Source of the DNA: Bathynomus jamesi
Lineage: Eukaryota; Arthropoda; Malacostraca; Isopoda; Cirolanidae
DNA length: 64,000 nt
Direction: 5' to 3'
Assembly (NCBI GenBank): GCA_023014485.1
Contig: JAJOZX010009464.1
Coordinates: forward strand, 1 to 64,000
The notes beneath the pieces are model-generated. The model saw only the letters and a list, made by a program, of their open reading frames with translations, was not told the DNA's origin and did no database searches. Both the position numbers and the translations under genes were made by a program. Shown in pieces: positions 10,914-21,489 of the stretch (the first letter of the stretch is position 1; each line of letters begins with the position of its first letter).

Positions 10914-11624
10914 TAAAGAACGACGCTTGTGTAGAAGAGCGTCCGCACAAGAAAAGGAGAAAGAACGAACAAATGAAAAATAAGGTACCCCCAGGAATCG
11001 AACCCAGGATCATCCATTTGCCGGTGGGACATGCTATCCACCACACCAAGGTCCTCGATCAATCAGAAGTCGTAATTCTCCTACATACGAGCGGAATCGA
11101 ATGCCCTGAGGGGGGCACCTTCTCATGCCGTACATATATACATTTTAACTGCAAACAACACGCAGTATAATTAATGTAAAGAACGACGCTTGTGTAGAAG
11201 AGCGTCCGCACAAGAAGAGGAGAAACAACGAACAAATGAAAAATGAGGTACCTCCCAGGAATCGAACCCGGGATCATCCAATTGTCGGTCGGACATGCTA
11301 TTCTACACAAGCGTCGTTCTTTACATTAATTATACTGCGTGTTGTTTGCAGTTAAAATGTATATATGTACGGCATGAGAAGGTGCCTCCTCAAGGCATTC
11401 GATTCCGCTCGTATGTAGGAGAATTACGACTTCTGATTGATCGAGGACCTTGGTGTAGTGGATATCATGTCCGACCGGCAATTGGATGATCCCAGGTTCG
11501 ATTCCTGGGAGGTACCTCATTTTTCATTTGTTCGTTTTCCCTCCTCATCTTGTGCGGAACGCTCTTCTACACAAGCGTCGTTCTTTACATTAATTATACT
11601 GCATGTTGTTTGCAATTAATATAT
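10914..11624. repeat. tRNA-derived SINE units, tandem then inverted
   Basis: A unit of about 264 bp lies on the minus strand at 10914-11177, followed head-to-tail by a partial unit (11177-11302), then by a plus-strand unit (11303-11568) running into the start of another. Each unit includes a tRNA-like segment with A box TTGGTGTAGTGGATATCATG and a perfect T-arm CCCAGGTTCGATTCCTGGG (plus copy, about 11437-11512). A second conserved block, ACACAAGCGTCGTTCTTTAC, recurs at the unit joints. The repeats may be one SINE family amplified locally. They are not functional tRNA genes because the acceptor and anticodon stems do not close. Confidence 0.7.
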
Positions 11625-11629
11625 ATATA

Positions 11630-12488
11630 TATGGGATTGAACTCAGAATAGTTTGTTAGTTCTCCCTAATCTTTTATATTTCAGGAATAGGAAATCAAAA
11701 TATCAGTAAAGTATGATAATGGGGGTTGGGGAGTTTAACGTTTTATCAGTTACGTTTCTGATCTCAAAAAATGACAATACAAAATTTTGTTGTTGGAGTG
11801 TTTGGAAGTCTCTATGTATCATAATTATTAGTGCCACGTTTAACTTTTCAGGTTTTACTGCTAAACGTTTTACGTAGTTCTTCGGTCCGCATCCAGATGA
11901 TGTAGCGACCCGTGGTTTCCACGTAAAATTGTAGGTCCCCGCCGTCATGTGACTTTAGATGTTACGAAGGAGATTAAACAACCTTATCAAAACAAAAAAT
12001 AGGTATAGTACAACCTCCTTTTCGTGTTTTCGTTCTGTCAATTCGTGATGCGAGAGTTGTCAGCTTGTATTTTACTTAGTTATTTATTATAAATGAAGTA
12101 CCGTCAGGTTTCACGGTTTATTAATGGCAGTCTTTTAGATGGATTCCAGTGAGTCGTGTAAAATCACCTCTTATTTTTTCCATAAATCTTTCAGGTATAA
12201 AATCTTATTTAAATAAAAAGCTTTGGTTTAAATTTTGTACATTTGCTAAGATTATTTATATTATTTTATCTTTCCTTCTGACATTTTTTTAATTATCTTA
12301 TTTATTTTCCCTCAATTTTCCCTTTGCTTAGATAGCTAGATACTTATCTAGATACTTATCTAGATACTTATCTTATCTATCTTAGATAGATAGATACTGT
12401 TTCGTTTGGCTGAGCTATAATTTCTTCTTGCAGATAACGCGTTCGATTGAGGAACTTCCTTCTGTGGTGACTCGTTGTATATATTTTA
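11630..12488. other. Intergenic with one SINE fragment
   Basis: Positions about 11885-11990 (plus) match the SINE body found also at 30455, 32225, 56070 and 61478: GATGATGTAGCGACCCGTGG, GTAGGTCCCC, and GATGTTACGAAGGAG. A GATA-like run occurs at 12335-12400. Nothing else recognised. Confidence 0.55.
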
Positions 12489-12718
12489 CAGTCAATATGT
12501 GAAACCAGTCATTTCACGTAATGCCTAAAAATTTCAGACATTTCGCGTAATTCGATTAAGTGATTAATGACTTCATAAATGCTAGGTTAGGTTAGATTAC
12601 ATTAATGTAGGTTAGGTTAGTAATGGCGTATTACCTATTTTTAAGGGTCACAGGTATTACGTGAAATGCCTGAAATTTTTAGGCATTACGTGAACTAACT
12701 GGTTTCACACATTGACTG
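12489..12718. mobile_element. Foldback MITE, mariner-like
   Basis: Ends CAGTCAATATGTGAAACCAG and its near-complement, followed on the right by TA. Inverted similarity goes deep: TTTCACGTAATGCCTAAAAA on the left is mirrored twice near the right end. 230 bp, no coding capacity. The left TA is imperfect (TTTA). Confidence 0.7.
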
Positions 12719-13652
12719 TAAAATATATACCGGTACATGCTGCATAAAATATGAAAATTTGACCCTAATAGTGTCAGCGATATCGAAAAATGTATAGTTA
12801 GATTTTTTTTTTTTTTTTGGTTGTCCAGAATGTTCGCTGATCGATAGTGAAAGAAGTTCTGTTTTACTGTATTTGCAACTTCCATATCTTGCATAAGTTT
12901 CGTAGATAAGATTATGAAAATGACATTGAAAATGACATTTAACTCCAAATTTACGATGTCAATTCTTGTAATGAAAATTACAGTGGGTTGGATTTGCGTA
13001 GTAGATACACTGTCCGTCTTTATACTCGCAGTTCCCTTTTGCAGTTCCCTTTTGTCTGCATGTGATTTCGTTTGTTTTCTTCGTGAGGGTTTTTATTCAC
13101 GACATCGATTTCTCTTCGCTGTTATTTCAGTGATTTTTCCATATCCGAGTTTTTTTCGATATCCGAATTTTTTGTTTGGTTCTCTACTTTTGTCTTACTT
13201 GTTTTCTTTTTGTTATTTTTATTTCTCCGTCTTTCTCCGCCTTTCATCATTTTCCTTTTACGTCCATTTCAGTATTCTTGTCGTATGACGAGTAAATACT
13301 GCAAATGAATTTACGTTTGTTGTACAGGCGTCACGGAACAATTTCATACCTTTACTCTACGTTTTCCACTTGATAACAAAATGTTATCATCCAATTTCAT
13401 ACAGTCAAAATCTTGAAGATATCGAAAGAAATCGCATTTAATTTCACTTGGTGTCATCATGTCAGATTTGCATAGCTTGCAGAGTTGTTGAAACTGATTG
13501 TTCACACGTTTTAATAACTGGGGTTTCACTTCATTTCATTTTTTATTGGAACTTCGAGCAAGACACGAATTACCACCAATCCCGACATGCTGACAAGCAC
13601 TTGGCGAAAAATAGAGTATAGATGGGGTGTGTGTCGAACTATGAATGCTACA
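12719..13652. other. Intergenic, nothing recognised
   Basis: AT-rich. A plus-strand frame at 12914-13288 is rich in Phe, Ser and Leu with no known motif and reads as chance low-complexity coding. Confidence 0.5.
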
Positions 13653-13804
13653 CATATCGAGATTGTCTAACTCACTAAAATATCTTGGTGGATGTAACCT
13701 TCATATATTGTAAACCTTTCATATACATATATATATAAACAGTTTACAACATATGAAGGTTACATCTACCAAGATATTTTAGTGAGTTAGACAATCTCGA
13801 TATG
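13653..13804. repeat. Hairpin palindrome, ~65-bp arms
   Basis: CATATCGAGATTGTCTAACT on the left is mirrored at the right end (to 13804), and pairing continues inward through the AAGATATTTTAGTGAG and GAAGGTTACATC blocks with one or two mismatches. The loop, about 25 nt, is an AT repeat. It may be a small foldback element; no element family is recognised. Confidence 0.7.
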
Positions 13805-13969
13805 CGTATCATTTGTAGGTCAATACGCATCCAATCGGTACTCTGTTTTTCGTCAGCTGTTTGTCATCATATCAGGAGGAATTGCGTTAATTGCAGCATC
13901 ACCTCAGTCACCTAAAACTCTTACGTTTTCAATCTTCTGGTAAATAATGTGTTTTACGAAACCCTAGAC

Positions 13970-14179
13970 CAGAGCTTTCCAAACTGTGTCGCGACACATT
14001 AGTGTTTTTTGTATTTTGAAAATTTTGATTTTTTTAGCAACAAAATCGGCTACAAGATAAACCACCAACTGAAAAATTATCTGATATTTGATATTTGATA
14101 ACAAAAATTAATTAATGTGTCGTGAAAATTTTTATGCTTAAATAGTGTGTCGCCAACGTGAAAAGTTTGGAAAGCTCTG
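13970..14179. mobile_element. hAT-type MITE with exact 8-bp target duplication
   Basis: Begins CAGAGCTTTCCAAACTG and ends with the near-complement GTTTGGAAAGCTCTG. The flanks are CCCTAGAC on both sides (13962-13969 and 14180-14187). 210 bp, AT-rich interior, no coding capacity. Termini and duplication length are those of hAT elements. Confidence 0.88.
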
Positions 14180-14335
14180 CCCTAGACCCATATTTAGTAT
14201 CTGATGATAAGGTTATTATGAGAATCAATGTATGTACGATTGTTGTTGGTGCTTTGTTGACGATAGTGTGAATCGTGTTTTACAAATTTGTGAAACTGGG
14301 AAAGTGCAAATTGCCGCGAAATGTTAATACTTATA

Positions 14336-14567
14336 CAGTGCGTTCGAAAAGTCTCTCCGCAGTGCTATGTTAAACGCGTAGGAAATTGAAAAACTAGTGT
14401 TTTCATTCAACCATGATTTAGTGATTTTATTACATAACCTTTTGATTTTACAGCATGTGTTCAAAGTGTTTTCCACCATTTTGCAGGCACAGAGCAACTC
14501 GTCTACACTTGTGAAACACTTTTTTTAAAGTGTTGGTTGACTGCGGAGAGACTTTTCGAACGCACTG
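14336..14567. mobile_element. Mariner MITE flanked by TA
   Basis: Ends are CAGTGCGTTCGAAAAGTCTC and its complement, each next to TA. 232 bp. The inner sequence next to the ends (CTCCGCAGTGC against CTGCGGAG) continues the inverted repeat. No coding capacity. Confidence 0.85.
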
Positions 14568-15300
14568 TATATGCCACTTTATTTAAGCGATAGGACATTT
14601 AATTTTATTTCAGACCTTTCTGGGGTTAAAATGATTTAATGACTTAAGTCAGATTGAAAACCACAATTTAAATGAAAAATGATACTTGTGTATTTTAAGC
14701 AAAAAGTCAAAAAAATATTTCATAAAGAAATTTTGCTGTTAAGATCATAGTCCTTCTATTCACATACTGGGCATAATTTAACACCAATATTACTATCATT
14801 AGTCAGCTATCAGAAAGCATTCTACTTCGTTTCAGAACTAATCACGACTGAGTGATGAGCTGGCTATTAATAGTATGTTTCCATCAACAATTATTGATTC
14901 TCTTTAGTTTCATAGTTTTACTACGTAAATACAAATGATGTTTTTTTTTTTAAACAGTAAACACATCTAAGGCCTAATTCCCAACTTTCTTAGGCTTAAG
15001 ATAATTTTTTTTATTCTAATGGGTTTCTTATTTAAAAATTCAAAATTCTTTTCTTTTCTAAGCGCCATACTGCCAATTTCATAGATTTAAGTTATTTTTA
15101 TATTTCTCAGTTGCTATTTAATCACTTTGCTATTACGCTTGTTAAAAACACATTTTTTTTTACTATTAGTAAAAGATTTTACGAAAAATATGACCAACAG
15201 AATACTGCTAAGGACTTCTCTTTTAAACTGTACAAAATAAGATTAAAATATGTAAGTTCAAATGGAATTTATATTTATTAAATTAAAAAATGTAATAAAT
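14568..15300. other. AT-rich intergenic, nothing recognised
   Basis: No open frame of interest and no repeat structure beyond A/T runs. Confidence 0.5.
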
Positions 15301-15336
15301 AAAGAACCACAGGGAAAAGGAAAAGGAAACACGAAG

Positions 15337-15373
15337 TCCGAGCGCTTTCGTGATATATTCACATCTTCAGGGA
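15337..15373 (-). ncRNA. Hammerhead-ribozyme-like motif of a Penelope-like element
   Basis: On the minus strand the core reads CUGAAGA, then U, stem II GUGA-AUAUA-UCAC, then GAAA, then GCGCUC with a predicted cleavage after the C, and a stem I of UCC/GGA. Stem II is perfect; stem I is short and stem III is minimal. Minimal type I hammerheads have been reported in Penelope-like elements. Activity is not shown by sequence alone. Confidence 0.6.
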
Positions 15374-16029
15374 GAAGAGAGAAATAGAGAGAATTTACAA
15401 AATAAATGAGTTAAATACACAAGCGTAAAAATTCCCCAATAGGCAACTCAATCTAAAAACAATAAAAACAATCTAAAACTTCCCCAATAGATAACTTAAT
15501 CTAAAGGCTAACAAATTATCAAATACATCAAAACTATATAAAAGAAATTATACAATTAACATGTACACATAAAATGATAACAGTTATTAGAAATAGTATT
15601 TATTTAATTAAAACAGGCAATTAAGTGGCAAGAATGCAGTAGTCTAAGGAAACAAAAGACATGGCGCAATCATCAGCACGTGCTATTTCTAAAATATTCC
15701 GTTACCTATTGGGGAAGCGAAAAATCCCCCAATAGGCAACTCAATCTAAAAACAACCTAAAATTTCCTCAATAAAGTCTAAAGTCTACTAAAATATCGAG
15801 TACATAAAAACTATATAAAAGAAATAATACAATTAAAATGTACACATAAAACTGATAACAATTATTGAAATAATATTTATTTAATTAAAACAAACAATTA
15901 AGTGGCAAAGAATAAGGTCAGAATATTCCACAACTTTTCTAACAATGTATGAGTCTAATTTGTAAAGTCCAGGGCTAATATTAAGAACAAAATCAACATT
16001 ATTCTTGATCACACTCGATTCAATTATAT

Positions 16030-16690
16030 TTCTACTAGTGTATATAAAATTCCATTCACAATATGTAATAAATTTTACATTGGTCAAACTGGCAAGACAT
16101 TAGAATTACGTATTAAGCAGCATAAATGCAGTCAGGGCCGGATTTAGGAGTGGGTAAAGTGGGCAGCTGCCCATGGGCCTCCACATATTGACAAGCCATT
16201 ATCAAAATAGAAAAAACCCGAAACTAGAAAAACCCGATAGATGATCAACAAAAAAACACGCGCATCCAATACCACTGTAGTACATAAACTTTTACCAATT
16301 ACTATTTGTTGTGTACTGATTATTATTTTGTTTTTATTACTCTTTTAGGCCTACTCTCACTATAATGGAATACCCGAGTAACCCGAGGCTTTCATTTTTT
16401 GCAGAAATGAGTGGAATGGACAGACACAAGAGTGCACGATGTTTTGAAAGTGTATGTATGTTAATTATATTATGAATCTTATGGATGACTTCAATTATGT
16501 CTTCCCCTAAGGTAGGGGGGCCTCCACATGGAGGCTGCCCAGGGCCTCCACACGTCTAAATCCGGCTCTGAATGCAGTATAAGAACCGGCCAGGAATCTA
16601 ACGCCATTTTCATTCACGTAAGAGATACTAATCATCCCATTGATTGGAAAAATGCCTCCAAATTAAGTTTTAGTTAAATCTATTGTTAGT
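16030..16690 (+). pseudogene. GIY-YIG endonuclease remnant (Penelope-like), interrupted
   Basis: Before the MITE the plus strand reads CNKFYIGQTGKTLELRIKQH, the second half of the GIY-YIG motif with its conserved Gln-Thr-Gly-Lys and Arg. After removing the MITE and one target copy the frame continues in register with KCSIRTGQESNAIFIHVRD and NHPIDWKNASKL, ending about 16675. This domain nicks DNA for target-primed insertion in Penelope-like elements. The N-terminal GIY half is lost. Confidence 0.8.
16133..16570. mobile_element. hAT MITE (CAGGGCCGGATTTA type) with exact 8-bp duplication
   Basis: Starts CAGGGCCGGATTTAG and ends CTAAATCCGGCTCTG. AATGCAGT flanks both sides (16125-16132 and 16571-16578). 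438 bp; the subterminal stretches GGGCAGCTGCCCATGGGCC and GGAGGCTGCCCAGGGCC are also in inverted order. It sits inside the Penelope endonuclease reading frame. No transposase. Confidence 0.92.
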
Positions 16691-16739
16691 AGAAATATAA
16701 TTAAACATAATTGAATTCATTCATTTCACGTGTTTAATT

Positions 16740-16862
16740 GTGAAATTCATCCCATATATATATATATATATATATATATATCCAAAATTCGAACCAAGGA
16801 CATCTGAGTAGAAGTCACGCACACTAACCCTTGCGCTACGACCAGGTAAAAGTTAACACAAC
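16740..16862 (-). repeat. tRNA-like SINE fragment next to an AT microsatellite
   Basis: An AT run (16755-16780) is followed by a minus-strand tRNA-like segment with A-box-like TCGTAGCGCAAGGGTTAGTG and B box GGTTCGAATT. Stems do not close into a tRNA. Confidence 0.55.
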
Positions 16863-17754
16863 CTGGCGCATATTTCAACGCTCGAGGAAACACATAATGC
16901 TTTCGCGACCAAAGACATTTTACGTGTTATCCTCCCTCCACTCGAACAAACAACAGGGTTTCATTCAAATCTTTGGTATAACATTGGAGTTGGGTTCTAT
17001 AGATGGAATGTCACGCATGAACTCTCATGATTATGCGTAGCGCAGAATTCGTCATTGTTTTCACAAACCTTCGAATATGCAATTTTGGCTAAATTGAGAT
17101 ATAATAATACCACTTGGCTAGTAACCAGATTTGGATCTTTAACTTGTCAAATTTTGAGAATTGTACTCCGAGTACTAAATCACCAGTTGAAGTTGACATT
17201 ATAAATTAAACAGTGCAAATGCGATTGAATGTAGGGGAAATCTTCAAAGATGATTTTCTCAAAACTGAAAAATTGCAGATTCGCCTGTTTGTGAAAACAA
17301 CGACGAATTAACCCACCAGTATTCGAACCCGGAATCTCTTAAATAGAAGTTGTTTGAACCTGTATGTTTATTCACAGATGGATAAGCACAGTATGCAATA
17401 GGATAATGTATATCTACATAATTTCATCCAAATTTCAAACTATCTTTCACGTAAACAAATATGGATGCAAACCTATTAATTATTCCATTCTCATTTGGAA
17501 ACAATGAAGATAAATTATTTACTTTCAAAAGCCAACGAAAGTGTAAATAAAGATTTAAAAGTTAATCAGACTTTTAAGTTTCGTTCCTGGAAACAGATGA
17601 GTTTCGTAGGCCTATAATTTTTCTTTTCTTAAGAATAAGATCTCTAATACTTTTGAAAAATGAATTTTTCATTTATTTTTATTTATTTTTTATTCTGTTT
17701 GAGAGATTTCTCTTATTTTGTATTTTCTTTCTTATCGTATATTATCTTTTTAAT

Positions 17755-17802
<48 letters not shown>

Positions 17803-17810
17803 ATCATATA
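16863..17810. other. Intergenic, nothing recognised
   Basis: AT-rich. A B-box-like GTATTCGAACCCGGAATC at about 17322-17340 may be another SINE scrap. It ends in a TA microsatellite at 17757-17798, next to the following MITE. Confidence 0.5.
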
Positions 17811-18051
17811 CAGGGTGTTCGGAAAGTCACTGTGCACTTATATAATTAATGTTAATTAATGAAGAACTGACAAAGGTGTTTCAAAATAAAATAAGACGGG
17901 TCCAGGCCTGTATTGCTGTTAAAGGACATCACTTTCAACATCTTTTATAAGTTCTGATGGTCCCATCCATAACCTCTATCATATATGCAATGTTATACTA
18001 TTGTATGCTATTAAATAAATATAAGTGCACAGTGACTTTCCGAACACCCTG
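17811..18051. mobile_element. Mariner MITE, 241 bp
   Basis: Ends CAGGGTGTTCGGAAAGTCAC and complement, with pairing continuing through TGTGCACTTATAT. TA lies on each side. No coding capacity. Confidence 0.9.
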
Positions 18052-18143
18052 TATATGTAAAATTAAGGGAGGTAGGATAAAACTGCTTTGAGGCATTGTG
18101 AAGTATGCTCTCAGGTAGGTACCTTTTGGCGACATTTCTTCTA

Positions 18144-18521
18144 CAGGGTGTTCCATTTAAATGGAACCATAGAGAGTAATTAATAATGTTTTTTTTCTAG
18201 ATTTATGGGGAGAAACGTAATAAAGTAATAATAAGGTAAGAAACGTAAAGGTAATAAAGGTAAGGTAAGGTAATAAAGGTAACAAAGGTAAATAAAGGTC
18301 ATAAAGGTACCAATATAATTTCCAATCTTTATTACTCCCTATGGTTCCATTTAAATGGGAGTGATAAAGATTGGGAAGGATATTGGTACCTTTATTCCCT
18401 TTATGTACCTTTATTACCTTTATTACCTTATTATTACCTTTATTACATTTACCCTCACAAATCTGGAAAAAAAAGACAATAGTAATTACTCTCTATGATT
18501 CCATTTAAACGGAACACCCTG
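18144..18521. mobile_element. Mariner MITE with internal GGTAATAAA repeats
   Basis: Ends CAGGGTGTTCCATTTAAATG and near-complement, each next to TA. The arms continue through ACCATAGAGAGTAAT. The interior holds many copies of GGTAATAAA/TTTATTACC arranged in both orientations, so the whole 378 bp is close to foldback. No coding capacity. Confidence 0.85.
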
Positions 18522-19531
18522 TAGAATAACATTATTTCAGTCTTATATATAGGCCTCCGAATTGGCGTGACGGTCGATACAAGGAGAAAACAGAGAATCC
18601 AAGTTTTGTGTGTATATTGTCCAAACTCTGCGAATTGTGCATGATGATTCAGATATATTTTAAGTGTTGTTGTTGACAGATGATTAAGTTTCGATCTCAT
18701 ACTTATAGTGTTTATCAAAATATCTTGCTTCAGAACCGATATAGAGATCTACAGATCTACAGAAGCTAAGGCTAACAAAGACCCTAAGATCCACTCTAAG
18801 GTTAGCCCGAGAGAAAGGAAAGAGTAGGGGGTTAAGAGAAGAGAAGAGAATAAGGGGTTAAGTAAGGAGGAACACCTATCACTCGTGGGATAACATTCAT
18901 TCAGAAAAAGAGAAAAAAGACTCACCATCATCATCCACCGGCCACTGCCGACAAGTCAGAAAAATAGTCGAAGAGAATAGGAAACGGGTGAAAGATGAAA
19001 AGAAGTAAAATAAGAACGCTTACAAACCATGCAAACACAGTCTTAACTCACTGTCATACCATGCATATGAAATTGATATATGGTTGGTGGTCAGGACGTA
19101 CTGAGGATTCGGTACCAATGGCTGTAGGGGTATCGGTGCAGCCCTAAATATTCTCGGGCATCCTGATGTCACTGATACTAACAGAAAGTAAGCCACTGAA
19201 GGAGGATGTTTAATGTAATGAGTAATGACACTGGCGTACATAATTTATTATAAATACAGAAGAGTATATAAACTTGGTCTAACGGCACAGGGTTTATACA
19301 CACTGCATATTGAAGTATTGTAAGTAACGAAATCATGCCAGGTGTGGTTCGATTCGGTCTTTTATAGTAAAGCCCGAGTCTACCGCACGAGCATTGGACC
19401 CACGCAAGGGACGCAAAGAGCCAGCCCATATAAGGAGATAATTTTACCAGATAATTTTAAGATTTTAAATGAGATCTTAGATTATTGAAATTATTTATAT
19501 TTTTAAGCTTAAACCGTTTTTAAATCATAAC

Positions 19532-19590
<59 letters not shown>

Positions 19591-19773
19591 AATGTTTTAA
19601 TGTAAGATTTATTTCATAATTTTTAATTTTTTAATAGTTTTAAAATTTCATTTATCTTTTACTCTTCATAATTTTAGAATTTACCCTGAAGAGGAAGGTT
19701 GTATACGTCGAAACGTCGGGTTTACATTAAAGTCATGCTGTATGTCGCTTCCTTGGTCTTCCTTTTCATTATA
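18522..19773. other. Intergenic with LINE-tail scrap and CT repeat
   Basis: A minus-strand LINE/SINE tail (AAAGACCCTAAGATCCACTC) is at about 18773-18800. A B-box-like GTGGTTCGATTC is at 19343. A CT microsatellite covers about 19538-19588. At 19686-19725 a decayed Penelope terminus reads CTGAAGA ... GTCGAAACGTCGGG. No gene seen. Confidence 0.5.
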
Positions 19774-20571
19774 CAGGGTGTCCCATAAGTCCGGCATCAT
19801 AGGAGAAATTCATATTTTTCTATTTCTACAAACCATAATTCATATTTTTCTCTTTCTACAGGCCATAATGTCTATGCTCGGGATGCCAATTTCCCGTCCA
19901 CCATTCTGTTCAGTGACGAGGCTGTTTTTTATGGAAATGATGAGGTAAATCGACAGAACACCCGCTACTGGTCTCAAAACAACCCTCACCGGTATACCTT
20001 TTCAAAGGAAGAAGGTGCATCTCGGGTGATGGTATGGTGTGGCATTTGGAAGGATCGCATCATAGACCCCCTCTTTTTCGATGAACATGTCACTGGAGGC
20101 ACCTACCTACGTATGCTCAAGGAAGAAGCATTTTCCAGTGTCTTGAACGAAGAAGGAAATTTCCCAACATGGTTCCAGCAAGACGGCGCTCCTGCACATT
20201 ACAGCACCCAAGTAAGGGAATACCTGTACCAACAATTCCCTGTTCATTGGATAGGACGTCGAGGGCCTGTGGAATGGCCAGCTAAAAGCCCGGATCTCAC
20301 GCCACAAGATTTTTATCTCTGGGGCCACTTGAAAGCGCTGGTATACGCAGAGAAAATTAGGAGTGTTGAACATTTGCGGCAGCGCATTATTGGGGCATGT
20401 AACACCATTACTCCTGACATCATTCATCGTGTGCTTGCTGACTGGGTATCACGTCTGAATTTGTGTATTGAAAACAATGGTGGACATATTGAGCACGTTC
20501 TGTAACTAAAAGCTTTTGTTTTGCCTTTTTTTATTATTTTTCCTATGATGCTGGACTTATGGGACACCCTG
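19774..20571 (+). mobile_element. Mariner element, 5' coding region deleted
   Basis: Ends CAGGGTGTCCCATAAGTCCG and its near-complement; TA on both sides. 798 bp, so about half of a full element. The left half retains only ~85 bp before the transposase frame begins mid-domain, consistent with an internal deletion. Confidence 0.9.
19861..20505 (+). pseudogene. Mariner transposase, catalytic domain only (DD41D-like spacing)
   Basis: An uninterrupted frame starts at or before 19861 and reaches TAA at 20505. It holds LFSDEAVFYG (first Asp), VMVWCGIWKDRIIDPLFF, WFQQDGAPAHYSTQVREYL (second Asp) and AKSPDLTPQDFYLWGHLK (third Asp). Counting from the Asp of QQDG to the Asp of TPQD leaves 41 residues between, the spacing of the rosa-type DD41D group; this count is mine and depends on which Asp is taken as third. 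The HTH DNA-binding domains are missing. All three catalytic Asp are intact, so the deletion rather than point decay disabled it. Confidence 0.85.
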
Positions 20572-20583
20572 TATATATATATA

Positions 20584-21371
20584 TAGTAAACCCTCGTCCA
20601 ACGCGGGGGTTAGGTTCCTCGAGAACGGCGCGTTAGATAAATCCGCGTTAATCAAACTTAATACCTTATAGGATAAATGGGGATACATGAACGCGGCCTC
20701 GTAAAGTCTCCCATTAATACTTAGATACGTAGATTTTTTATTCATACACAAATGAATTTCCCTACCTATATTGTATATGAAATAAGAACATAATAAAATC
20801 ATAAACATAATGATATTTACATATGATAAATAAAAATATATTAAATGAAAATAGCACGCATCTTTATTTCACTCTTTCGGATGGTGCGTATGGTAGACTC
20901 ATTCACGTGATACTCGCGGCCAAGTGATGTTATGCTCATACCACCACGCAACTTATCTAGAATCTTTATTTTTTCGGCTAATGTCATAACCTTACGACTT
21001 TTCTTTTCTTCACTATCACTCGCAGATGTTTTACGTTTTGGTGCCACACTGCTGTCTAAGGGTAATAGCAAAACAACGGCAAAATACGACGAAAACAATC
21101 CAACACAACTTCACTGAACTTAACGCGTTAGCGGGACTGAGACAAAGGGTGATGCGAGGGTTGACGCGAGAGGAAGGGAGATGCGGGAGTGTTGGAGAGT
21201 GTAGAAAACACTAGAGCGCGCATTGGCACGCGTACAGTACTACTGTATTAGAGTGTGTTTGGCGGACCGTGTATAGTCAAATTTTCCGCTTTCAGCAAAT
21301 AAGTGTTCGCATTTATTTTTCCGTGTATAAGCAAATTTACGCTGGACAAATACGCGTTGAACGAGGGCTTA

Positions 21372-21374
<3 letters not shown>
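20584..21374 (-). mobile_element. Tigger/pogo internal-deletion derivative, copy 1
   Basis: Left end TAGTAAACCCTCGTCCAACG, right end the complement of CAGTAAGCCCTCGTTCAACG, both flanked by TA repeats. 791 bp. It encodes only a short CENP-B-type helix-turn-helix frame on the minus strand. A same-length copy in opposite orientation lies at 44787-45574, so the deleted form itself was amplified. Confidence 0.88.
20841..21098 (-). CDS. Tigger N-terminal DNA-binding fragment (CENP-B-like HTH)
   Basis: 85 residues with APKRKTSAS, KKSRKVMTLAEKIKILDKL, a GGMSITSLGREYHVNES stretch and TIRTIRKSE, which is the first HTH of Tigger/pogo transposases (psq-like). The DDE domain is absent. Both copies in the window keep this frame open with few changes (IKMRAIF here, EKMRAIF in copy 2). 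A DNA-binding-only product could in principle compete for element ends, but that is inference; chance survival since recent amplification is simpler. Confidence 0.7.
   Translation of the reverse strand: MFSSYFAVVLLLPLDSSVAPKRKTSASDSEEKKSRKVMTLAEKIKILDKLRGGMSITSLGREYHVNESTIRTIRKSEIKMRAIFI

Positions 21375-21420
<46 letters not shown>
21375..21420. repeat. AT microsatellite
   Basis: Perfect TA run adjoining the right end of the Tigger derivative. Confidence 0.95.
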
Positions 21421-21422
<2 letters not shown>

Positions 21423-21489
21423 AATCTACTTTGTTTATCATAATCAGGTGATTTGATAAAATAAGAAATTCGGAGCCATATGCTGACGT

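Larger units (their letters stand above)
15301..16690. mobile_element. Penelope-like element remnant
   Basis: Two parts of a Penelope-like retroelement lie here in opposite orientation: a hammerhead-bearing terminus on the minus strand (15337-15373) and a GIY-YIG endonuclease remnant on the plus strand (about 16030-16690). Between them two copies of an AT-rich block lie in direct order (about 15426-15650 and 15727-15912), each starting CCCCAATAGGCAACTCAATC. The reverse transcriptase is missing. A hAT MITE interrupts the endonuclease. The arrangement resembles the rearranged and partially inverted copies common in this class. Confidence 0.7.

Noticed and set aside
10914..11624. tRNA genes
   Set aside because: A box and T-arm are good but acceptor and anticodon stems do not close and several copies lie in repeats; treated as SINEs. 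The same holds for 16790, 34322, 41304 and 56905.
12914..13288. 124-residue frame with hydrophobic stretches
   Set aside because: Phe/Ser-rich composition typical of T-rich DNA; no start context, motif or neighbour supports a membrane protein.
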